From Haliotis asinina (taxonomy: Eukaryota; Mollusca; Gastropoda; Lepetellida; Haliotidae): a stretch of DNA of 64,000 nt. The stretch lies in the NCBI RefSeq assembly GCF_037392515.1, contig NC_090288.1, positions 60,063,673-60,127,672 on the forward strand, in the 5' to 3' direction. The notes under the pieces are model-generated. The model saw nothing but the letters and a program-made list of their open reading frames with translations. It did not search any database and was not told the DNA's origin. The translations under genes and the position numbers were made by a program. Of this stretch, positions 24,601-36,600 are shown in pieces (position 1 is the stretch's first letter; each line of letters begins with the position of its first letter).

Positions 24601-27600
24601 CATATTGTGTCGTTGAGAGGACAGGAACCGTCTACACAACTCTGATGTTACCTGGAGTGCATGTTGTGTCACTCAGAGGACTGGAACCGTCTACACAACT
24701 CTGATGTTACCTGTAGTGCATATTGTGTCACTGAGAGGACAGGAACCGTCTACACAACTCTGATGTTACCTGTAGTGCATATTGTGTCACTGAGAGGACT
24801 GGAACCGTCTACACAACTCTGATGTTACCTGGAGTGCATATTGTGTCGTTGAGAGGACAGGAACCGTCTACACAACTCTGATGTTACCTGTAGTGCATAT
24901 TGTGTCACTCAGAGGACAGGAACCGTCTACACAACTCTGATGTTACCTGTAGTGCATATTGTGTCGTTGAGAGGACAGGAACCGTCTACACAACTCTGAT
25001 GTTACCTGTAGTGCATATTGTGTCGTTGAGAGGACAGGAACCGTCTACACAACTCTGATGTTACCTGGAGTACATATTGTGTCGTTGAGAGGACAGGAAC
25101 CGTCTACACAACTCTGATGTTACCTGTAGTGCATATTGTGTCGTTGAGAGGACAGGAACCGTCTACACAACTCTGATGTTACCTGTAGTGCATATTGTGT
25201 CATTGAGAGGACAGGAACAGTCTACACAACTCTGATGTTACCTGTAGTGCATATTGTGTCGTCGAGAGGACAGGAACCGTCTACACAACTCTGATGTTAC
25301 CTGTAGTGCGTATTGTGCCACTGAGGGGGACTGGAACCGTCTACACAACTCTGATGTTATCTGTAGTGCATATTGTGTCATTGAGAGGACAGGAACCGTC
25401 TACACAACTCTGATGTTACCTGCATATTGTGTCGTCGAGAGGACAGGAACCGTCTACACAACTCTGATGTTACCTGTAGTGCGTATTGTGTCACTGAGGG
25501 GGACTGGAACCGTCTACACAACTCTGATGTTATCTGTAGTGCATATTGTGTCATTGAGAGGACAGGAACCGTCTACACAACTCTGATGTTACCTGTAGTG
25601 CATATTGTGTCACTGAGAGGACTGGAACCGTCTACACAACTCTGACGTTACCTGTAGTGTATATTGTGTCATTGAGAGGACAGGAACCGTCTACACAACT
25701 CTGACGTTACCTGTAGTGTATATTGTGTCACTGAGAGGTCCCGAACTGTCTATATAACTCTGATGTTACCTGTAGTGTATATTGTGTCATTGAAAGGTCC
25801 CGAACTGTCTATACAACTCTGACGTTACCAGTAGTACACCTTGTTCCCTTGTATCCCGGGACACAGCGGGATGGACAGGAACCATCAACATTGTTGCACG
25901 TGACGTTGTCGGCACAGTTTCCACACTCTGATGCGCAGTTGTCCCCATAATATCCATAAGGACACTCTGGAACACGTTGATAACCTTTTGTGATTTTTAG
26001 CAACACAGGGCTCAATATGTGGCGCCTTCTTGTCAATAGACCACAAAGGTACAAACTTGTGCAATGTTATCTGCTTCATTGTTTGGAATTTGAAATCCTT
26101 AATGATGTCTAAATAAAAAAAATAAACAGTAAAGTGGAAAATTAAAAACTAATTAATCACCCTCCAAGGCACGAAATCATATTCTACAGCTTATGTAGTA
26201 ACAGTTAACCAGTTTGGGATTTTTTTTAATACGCAATCTCTTTGAAAATATCTGTTTTTGCAGAAAGTATCTGAAACATTCCCCAATCCAATCCACCTAT
26301 AAAATCGCCGGGGTAATAGCAAAGAATGTCACATTTATAGAAAATTGAGGAGTATTTGTTACCTTGGTTACAGTAATTCGAGGTCCATCCTGGGTCACAG
26401 TCACCTGGACACAAACCGGATGTCATGTTACAGGTCACATTGCCCAAGCAATGTCCGCACGCTGAACACAGTTCCCCGTAGTAACCTTGCCTGCAGTCTG
26501 AAATAGTGAATATGAAGTGGAATCTTCGCCTGCATTATCCCACCGAAACATCTCGACGGGAAAACTTGATTGATGGAATACAAATGTATAATTTAATTCT
26601 ACACATTTAACGATAGTATCATGTTCAGAGTGACAGGAAGTAGTGTACATTATCCAGTGACATACCCATTTACATCATTATCCAGTGACATACCCATTTA
26701 CAACATTATACAGTGACATACCCATTTACAACATTATCCAGTGACATACCCATTTACAACATTATCCAGTGACATACCCATTTACAACATTATCCAGTGA
26801 CATACCCATTTACAACATTATCCAGTGACATACCCATTTACAACATTATACAGTGACATACCCATTTACAACGAAAGGTTTACGATAAGAATGGTTTGGG
26901 AAAAATACCGTTATAAACCGAAAGTGAACTAAGACCTCTTACAGTCTGTTTAAGATAACAATGCTAAATATGCTCCACCAATCCTATACTGCTGGTTGGC
27001 ATTATTTCCGGTATTGCCATGCTTGATCTGTCTCACCTAGACACATTCTTCCCTTCCAGCCGTCCTGGCAGCCATGTGTGCAGGTGCCCGACGTCCGGTC
27101 ACAGTTCTCCCCGTACAGACAGTGACCACACACCTTCTTACACATGGGGCCATAACGACCAACCACGCAGTCTGCCAGACACATACATGACTCCAAAGTA
27201 GAAATCTATATTTATTCATAACGGGAAATCATTAACAGTTTTATGACATCGGCTATAACTTGTATTGAAACTTTGGTCAATCTCCTGTGTACAATAATTA
27301 CAATGCAGACCAAGGATATGTTTCAGGGTCGCTCAAGCCACTCTACACTTTAGTGGTAGCTATGGAAAAGACCGCAAAGATTACGGTACAGAGATAGTGT
27401 TTCTTCGTTTCAATACAAACGAAATCTGTACAAAGTGTATTGTGTCCGTCTTTAATCAAATGATCATTACGTAACCAAAGGAAGTACATGTAGTCTAAAC
27501 AGGTTGCCTCCAAAACTCATCAGAGGAGTAGGATAAGCAGTACATTACAGACATTTAAGTTTTTGGACCTGGAAGAGATCGTTGCGAAGAAAGTCCTTTC

Positions 27601-30600
27601 ACCTGCATTTGCATTTTGCTTTGAAATCGTTCATGCCCTGTATGGAATCCTCGTTACCTGTACACGTGTCGCCGTCGAAGTTCTGCTGGCAACCCAATGG
27701 GCACCTGCCAGTGGCTTTGTCACACACGCTCGTATTGGCACAGCGTCCACATGTCATGTTGCAGCTCTCACCATGCAGCCCTGCCGTGCAGTCTGTGAAC
27801 ACATTATATCGCAAACACTGCTTAAAAGGTAAGGTTTATAGCAGGTATGACCAGGATTTCCTGTCTGAAACTAAAGCACTGGGTTTTATGCAGTTTTATT
27901 TAGCAATATTCCAGCAAACTCAGGGCGGGAGCCACCAGAAATGGGCTTATTGTACCAATGATGGCAACTGAACCCGGGACTTAGGCATGGCGAACGGACG
28001 CTTTAACTACTGGGCAATCTCGTCGTCCCTTAAACACAAGGTAACATTGAAACGGATTTTCATTAGATGAAACAGTAATGAACGTTATTAGGCTTACTTT
28101 GACAGAGTTGACCAGTAAACCCCAGTTCACATCCGCCAGCGCAGTTCCCTGTGCGGACATCACAGGCCACGTTGTTGTGACACGCCCCGCACTCGAACCT
28201 GCAGTTGGCGCCGTATGTGTTATTGACACATGCTGGAAAGGGCGAGATCAGGATACACCTCTGTGTTATTGACATGAACACGATAAGCCTTTACTTCATA
28301 GACAAGACCACTATAAACTGCTTATTTATAGACAGGAACACGATGCACCTCTATTTTACAGACAAGAACAGGAACAATCTCAATTTTATAGACAAGAACG
28401 GGGCAAACTTCAGTTTTATAGACAAGAACTTAATGAAAGGACCTCTATTTTACAGAAAAAATTATAAGCTTCTGTTTATTTCCAGCTAAATATGTATGAC
28501 CAGAAATTATTGAGGATGTAAAGATTGTAATCTTTGTATTCGTTCATTACCCAAGTATTAAATGTGGAAATTAGCAGAACATGATTCCAGATTCAAAGAC
28601 AGGTGACAGTTATTTTGTCAAGTGACAATGGGCAGCACTGGGATTCAATGCGGCGGGGCATACTGCTTATCAAAGAAGTTGGAAAGTCGTGGTCCATGCT
28701 GTTCCAATATCAGACCGCCTCCTCTTTCATTTCAGCAATATTTGTCAGATTTTTCTCATTGACACTTTCATTCGTAAGTCCCCAAACATTTTGTTTTGGG
28801 ATTTAGGTCCGAGCTATAGCTTGGCCAATCTAATGATGAAATATTTTAGGTCCGAAACCAGGCCTATGGATGCTTTGAACCATATTTTCGGTCGTTCTCT
28901 TTCTGGAAACTCCAAAAAAATCTCAACGTGAACAGATGGAAGCAAATGTAGTGTCTAAGATCACAGTTATTGGTGACGTCAAGCTAGTGACGACTGAGCT
29001 AGTGTTGCATGTAGACATGTATGTTAAAGACGCGTGCGTTAATGAAGATTAAAGTCTCAACGCAAAACAACTGTTCGTCTACTTCTCAGTAAATGTCCCT
29101 GACGTTGAAACACTTTGTACCGCTCACTGTTCATATTCCCTTCACGGAAAGAGACGAGGAGTCACGAATGAGGAAACAGCCACACATGACTTTCATCTGG
29201 GAAATTCGCATTGTCCCAGTTATAATGTCTGTGCTGTAAGCACCAGTTCAACCTTCGCTCTTTCTGTTCAGGTTTATGATCGGTGATGGAATTTCTCGAC
29301 TTTTCTGCCAACCCATTGCATGGAGCTCAGTTCTAATTGTCTCCTTACAGACAGCCACAGTTCATCTATCAGTCACATCGAGCCTTAAGTTTTCTAAACT
29401 CCATGGTTTGTTTTTAGAAACAAGAATACCGAGTCGCCTCTTGTCACCGACATTCAATTTTCTGGGCCTACCTGCGCCTGGTGCTCAGTGCCATATCCAT
29501 TGGCCATATTTTACAGATAAACATCAGACAATGGGATGCCTCTTCTACTTAAAACCACTTCAGCTGATCTGATGTCCCTTTTACACTACTCTAAAATCAA
29601 CTTCCTCTTCCCTACATTATCCGTACAAGGATCACTGAAATTGTCGTCTGCGGGCAAGTAAACAAAGGGGAATAACTCTTCAGAAACTAATGAAGATGAT
29701 TAACTGAGTTGTCGCTCTTGAATGAGACCAAGACTTAGTACTTGATAGCCGGACAAGGGGAGAGGATAAAATTTAATATGAAAACATATTTCTACTAAAT
29801 CTGGAAACATCAGTTAAAAAGAAAAGATATTTATAACTTAAAAAGACATCTTATCCCTATATGAGCATACTAACCGCCCTTTACTCAGACAGAAAGTTGA
29901 TCTACGAAAATCACCTTCACAATTACAAGTATTCCATGACCAAACCACAACAACTTAGTTTTCTGGAACTGTGAGAAGTATACATCTTAACACGTTCGTA
30001 AACATGAACTGGTACCATGACCTTGATGCGCTCTGTCGACTTACGTAACGGTGGAGCTACATGTTATGATTCAAAATCTTTGTTTCTGCGATAATGGTAT
30101 GAGTGCATGTTTTATGTACTAAGGGATATACGTGCGATAATATGATTGACCGCGTGCATATACAGGGTGTGTGAATACAACCGCTACCTATTCATGATCA
30201 ACTATCATCAAAGGGAGTTATATTTTGTTCTAATAGTCAAGATTAATACTGACAAATAACCGTACATACTCTATAGCACGTATATGGGTTCACAACACCT
30301 CTCTCAGCAATACCTCTGGTACTATATATGATTAATATTGATCAATTACCGTACATATTCTATAGCACGTATATCGGTTCACACCACTCTCAGCAATACC
30401 TCTGGTATTATATATGATTAATATTGATCAATTAGCGTACATATTCTATAGCACGTAGGCACCCGTGGCGAGCCACCTCCTCGTGGTGGGTGCTGGGTAA
30501 CGCCAAGAGCTCGCCGACACCCCCGTTGTGGACCCGGGGGGATATTTGGTCCACCAACCCGTTTGCCGTGGGTTGCGGCCCTGTGTCGGTGGAGGACGGG

Positions 30601-33600
30601 AGTCTGGGGGTTGAGGGCACTGGGGGCCTGCAATCGTGTTCCCTTTGCCCAACATACCCCTTCGACCCTTACTTCACCTAGACGGGTGGTTGAATGGGCC
30701 CGGTTCAACCAATCGGCTGGTCATGCCAAGCCCTGTGTATGGACTATATATATGTCAATGCACAAATTTTATTTGGAATTGTTTGATTTTCGGACTTGGC
30801 CTTATTATTACAGTGGCGTTATTTGGATTTTGTAATATGATAATTTGTACTTGAATTTTGCCTAGAGTCTTATGCCCAGAAGGCGGTGGCTCATGGGCCA
30901 ATCTGGTGGATTAGTTATTCATAATTCTTCCGCTAGAGTATATCATCTGAGTATCCTTGGTGCTGCAAGTCGGAGACCCACTAGCGTTTAGCACTGTCCT
31001 TGTGATACTCCGTGGTGGGTGGGGAGCTCAGATGATGAAATCTAACTAACTAAACATGGCTTACGAAACCCCTCAAAAAAAGAGCAAACGTCAACTTGAT
31101 ACTGATCCCGTTGAAACTGACCACAGACTGCCCAACTCAATTGATTACTGGCCACGTTTTCTTGTTGTTGAGACTATTGACAAGACCCCTTTAAAGTTGA
31201 ATCCTTTTGCCGTAGCTAAAGGTATACAAGGCATCGCTGGTGATGTTAAAAACATTAGGCGATTACGTTCCGGTGCCCTTCTGGTTGAGTGTGCAAAAAG
31301 ACAGCAAGCCACCAATCTTATGAGCACAGAATCTTTTGTCGGCATTCCAGTTACGATCTCGGCTCACAAAACACTCAACACGAGCAAAGGAATTGTCAGG
31401 GACCGTGAACGTTTGTTTGCTGACATGTCAGAACTTGACATCGCCTCAGAGATGAAGGAGCAAGGTGTCCTTTTTGTCAAACGTTTTACAACCCGTAGAA
31501 ATGATGCTACTGTCAACACAAACACATATTTGTTTTCTTTCTCTTCTCCAAATGTTCCAAAATCACTGAAAGCAGGATACTGTAACATCCAGGTTGAAAT
31601 GTACATTCCAAACCCTCTTCGATGTTTCAAATGCCAAAAGTTCGGCCAAGGGGTTAATAACTGCACATTGTCTGTTGTTTGTGCTCACTGTGGTGAAAAG
31701 ACACATACAACAGAAGATTGTGACAGTAACGTTAAGAAATGTACAAACTGCACTGGTGCCCATTCATCCTTTTCTAAAGAATGTCCTGTCTGGAAGTTTC
31801 ACATGGAGATCAACAAAATAAAATTCACCCGAAACATTAGTTTTGCAGATGCCAAAAAACTGGTCCAAAGTTCTGAACCTAAAGAAAGCTATGCTTCTAT
31901 AACTAAAACACCGTCAGAAGCAAGGATTACAAAATCAGCCACAAGCTGTCAAACTGACTTGACGTGGATTACATCAGAAGCTCCTCTGATTACTTCACCT
32001 ACAATATCTACCCAAACGCCAGAGTCACATTCGTCCCAAATCCAATCAGTAGCATCATCTGATCATGAGGCATCTTCTCAGTCAACTCCAAAATCTTCGG
32101 AAACCGTTAAAACTAAACCTAAAAGGCCAGATCCTTTGAAAAAACTAAGTGGCAGAACCCCGAAAGGGTCACAAAACAAGATTCAGTTGTTTAATAAATA
32201 TGGGTCACTTGAAGACATGGACGTTTCTGAAAACGTCCATTCTAGGGCACATAGCTTGTCGCCCTCCAAAAGAGTGCGGGGTAGATCCCCCATAAATCCC
32301 CCTAAAAGATAGTTTATTCCAATAATATTGTACAGTGGAACTGCAGAGGATTGAGGACTAATTTACATGAATTACAGCTATTAGTCCAAGATTTTACACC
32401 TTCAGCGTTATGTCTCCAAGAGACATATTTAAAACAAACAGATACATTTGACCTTCGTCATTTTAATGCATATCATTGTTTTTCACCTCCGGGTGATAGG
32501 GCCACTGGAGGATCATCCATTCTAGTGAGACAAAACGTTATTCAAAGCCCTGTTTCACTTAATACTAATATGCAGGCTGTTGCTGTGAGAATTACTTTAC
32601 ATGTAGCATTGACGCTATGCTCTCTGTATATTTCTCCGTCTTCGACGTTTCCTAAAACCGATCTCCAAGCTCTATATGACCAACTCCCGAAGCCCTGTAT
32701 TATAATGGGAGATTTAAATGGCCACAACCCACTCTGGGGTGGTGTAAATACAAACACTAAAGGTAAGTTGTTGGAGGACTTTTGTTCCGACAATGACTTA
32801 TGTATTTATAATGATGGTTCCAACACATATTTACACCCTGGTACAGGGACCTATTCTGCTCTCGACTTGTCATTGACAAATTCCGAACTATTAAACGAAT
32901 TCGAATGGTCAGTCCACGATGACCTCTGTGGAAGTGACCATTTTCCTACTATGCTAAAAGCTGTAACTCCATCCGATGTTCCTCCATCATCAAGACGAAA
33001 TTTTAAAAAGGCTAACTGGGCTTTATATCAAACACTGTGTGCTGAAAAACTTAAACCTGAACGTTTTATTGACGTTCCTGATGCTATTAAATGCTTTTCT
33101 GATGATCTGAATTCCATAGCTGATGAGTGTATACCAAAGTCCTCTGTAGTTCCACACATAACAAAACCATGGTTCAACGATGAGTGCAAACAAGCTAGGA
33201 AGGCAAGGAAAAAAGCAGAACATTATTTCCGTCGCCATCCTATGGTGCATAATTTAAATAAATTTAAAATTTCAAATGCTAAAGCACGGCGTACTTTTAG
33301 ACAGAACAAACGCCAATCTTGGCAAAATTATGTATCTAAAATAAATTCTCGGACACCCATGCCCAAGGTATGGAACATGGTCCAGAAAATCAAAGGTAAA
33401 GGTACTATATCTACTGTCCATCATCTTAAACATGGAGATCAATTACTTACTGATAAATCAGATATTGCGAATAAACTGGGCGAAACTCTTGCTAAACATT
33501 CTTCCTCTTCTAAGTATGTACCTAAATTTCAGCAGTATCAAAAACAACAAGAAAAGAAAACTATTAATTTCAATTCTGATAATGGGGAAGATTATAATGA

Positions 33601-36600
33601 AACGTTTTCTATTCATGAACTCCATACTGCTCTTGATCAAGCTCATGACACTGCTACAGGAGCTGATAACATACATTATCAACTCCTGAAACACTTACCA
33701 GAAACCTGTTTAGAGACGCTCTTATCTATTTTTGATGATATTTGGACTTCAGGTAAATTTCCTTCTTCATGGCGTGATGCCATAGTAGTACCAATACCTA
33801 AACCTGGACGTGATCACGCGGATCCGTCCAATTATCGTCCGATTTCATTAACTAGCTGTGTTTGCAAGACCATGGAACGCATGATAAATAATCGACTTGT
33901 TTGGTACTTGGAAACCAATAACCTAATCACAGATATACAGTGTGGTTTCCGTAAAAATAGAAGTACTGTCGATCACTTAGTGCGACTGGAATCATTTGTG
34001 AAAAACGCACTAATTCATAAACAACATGCTGTGTCTATCCTTTTTGATCTAGAAAAAGCATATGACACAACCTGGAAATATGGCATTTTGAGAGATCTAC
34101 ATGATTTCGGTTTGCGAGGTCGTTTGCCTCAATTCATAGCCAACTTTTTAAATGACAGACAATTTCAAGTTCGCGTAGGTTCTACTCTGTCTGATCATTA
34201 TAATCAGGATCAGGGTGTTCCACAAGGCAGTATTTTGTCAGTCACACTTTTTAGCATCAAGATAAATAGTTTGTCAAAAGTTTTAAACGATTCAATTGAT
34301 GGATCATTATTTGTGGATGATTTTAATATTTCTTGTCGTGGTAAAAATATGCATACTATTGAACGGCAACTGCAAATGTGTTTAAACAAAATAAATAAAT
34401 GGTGTCTTGAAAACGGCTTTAAATTTTCGAAGTCCAAAACTAATTGTATACATTTTTGCAGAACATATAAGCCACATAAGGACCCAGAACTATCTCTAGA
34501 TGGCACTCCCATCAAAGTTGTAAAGGAGGCCAAGTTCTTGGGATTAATTTTTGACTCACATTTAACGTTTCTACCACATATCAAATCCCTCAAAACTAAA
34601 TGCCTGAAGGCACTTGACTTGTTGAAAGTCGTTTCAAATTCTAAATGGGGAGGGGACCAAGCTACCCTCCTGCAACTTTATCGATCACTGATCCGGTCAA
34701 AACTTGATTATGGCTCCATTGTATATGGTGGAGCCTGTAAAAGCCACCTGAAACTTTTAGATTCTGTTCACCATCAAGGTCTAAGACTTTGTCTTGGCTC
34801 CTTTCGAACTTCACCTGTTGACAGCCTGTACGTTGAGGCCGATGAGCCATCTCTTGAGCAGCGACGTATCAAATTAGCTTTACAGTATGTAACAAAATTA
34901 TATTCCAGTGAGTCAAACCCTGCATATAACTGTGTTTTCAGTCCTCTGTGTGAGGACTTATACAATATGAAATCTTCACTTGTACCGCCTCTTGGTTTAA
35001 GAATTAAACCATTTCTTGCTGCTGCCGGCATTGAGCTGGAAAATATAGCTCCTTCCCGTCTTCTCTCTTCTCCTCCTTGGCAGTTGGTTAGGCCCCAAGT
35101 GGACCTAACACTGACCACATTTAAAAAATCAGAAACTAATGAATTACAGTATAAACAAGAATATAATGAATTGAAACATAAATATAGCAGTTATAAATCC
35201 TTATTTACAGATGGGTTCAAGGTCGGTGGTGCAGTGGCTTGTGCCACTGTCATTGGATCCAGAACAATATCTTCTAGATTACCAGACAACAGTTCTATTT
35301 TTACCGCTGAGGCTAACGCCATATTAACAGCTCTTAAATATATTCAAAGACGCCATAAACATAAACAATATATAATCTATTCCGACTCTCTTTCTTGCCT
35401 TCAGGCTATTAAAAATCTTTCTTGTAAACATCCACTTTTAATAGAAATTATTGAATTATATAATGATCTTGCTACTGGCCAATGCGACATCGTTTTTTGT
35501 TGGTTACCCAGCCACGTTGGCATTTCCGGTAACGCAATGGCCGATCTTGCTGCTAAGGCAGCACTTAACAAATCTGTGACACCACTTCGTATTCCTTATT
35601 CTGACTACAAAGCTAGCATTAGAGCTTACACTCGTGATCTGATGCAGAAGAAGTGGGACACCCAAGTAGGTATAAATAAACTACATGAAATAAAACCCTA
35701 CATTGGTTATACATACTTGGGTTGTCAGTCCATATTTGAAGAGGTCATCATGCGACGATGTCGCGTTGGCCACACAAGATATACGCATGAATATTTGCTT
35801 AAAGGTGAAGATCCTCCGTTCTGTATCCCTTGTGATGAAAGAATCACAGTCAAGCATGTCCTGCTTGACTGTGTTGAATATTCCATCACAAGGGATAACT
35901 ATTTTAAATCGGGAACTATGAAGGATCTTTTTAGTAACGTTAGTAATCATTTAATCATTGCGTTTTTAAAAGAATTAGATTTATTACATGACTTGTAAAT
36001 AGATAAATATTTTAAGATTGGAAGTCGAATCAGGAACTACGATTGTTAGTGGCTGTATCCTCGAAGGGGGTTGAAGTACCGTAAAAATATTGTCCTCCTG
36101 AGAGGGTACGTAAGTCCAAAAACTGTTGAAGTCAGATTTATTCTTCCACTTTTTTAGCCGTAGAATATGTGTCATTTTAATTTGTGGCTAATCTTGCATA
36201 CAATCGCTAGCAGCTGAGGGGATGGTGTAAATCCAGCTAGGGACCATGAAGGTAGCACAGGTATTGTAAGTCCCCATGGTCCCTAGTATGGTGATCTACC
36301 CTCTGTTGTTGGCGATCTATGGCCTGTTTTTATATTGTACTGTCCAAATAATGATACTGTTATATTTTTACATTTTCCACACTAGTTTTAATATTAACTG
36401 TGATAGTCTAGTGGTTTTACTGTCCTTCGTCGACAGGTTCTACATAATATGTACACATATATATTTTTTATGTCACGTATGTTCTCGTCACGATATGGCT
36501 GCAACATTGCCGATGTGACGTTAAATCTTAACTCACTCACTCACTATAGCACGTACATGGGTTCACACCTCTCCCAGCAATACCTCTGGTATTATATATG

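Larger units (their letters stand above)
30458..36544 (+). mobile_element. Full-length LINE (I/Nimb/Jockey-like; two ORFs, RNase H)
   Basis: Flanked by a perfect 11-bp target-site duplication TATAGCACGTA (30447-30457 and 36545-36555), which lies inside a satellite unit, so both ends of the 6,087-bp element are fixed. It comprises a 5' UTR (30458-31055, GC-rich start GGCACCCGTGGCGAGCC), ORF1 (31056-32312), ORF2 (to 35998), and a 3' UTR of about 545 bases ending TTAACTCACTCACTCAC with no poly(A). Both ORFs are uninterrupted, so the insertion looks young. It lies antisense in an intron of the EGF receptor gene. Clade assignment rests on CCHC ORF1 plus EN-RT-RNase H order and is approximate. Confidence 0.92.

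Noticed and set aside
24223-25645. Open frames across the 59-bp array
   Set aside because: The period is not a multiple of three, frames are short and change, and the array lies in an intron on the other strand.
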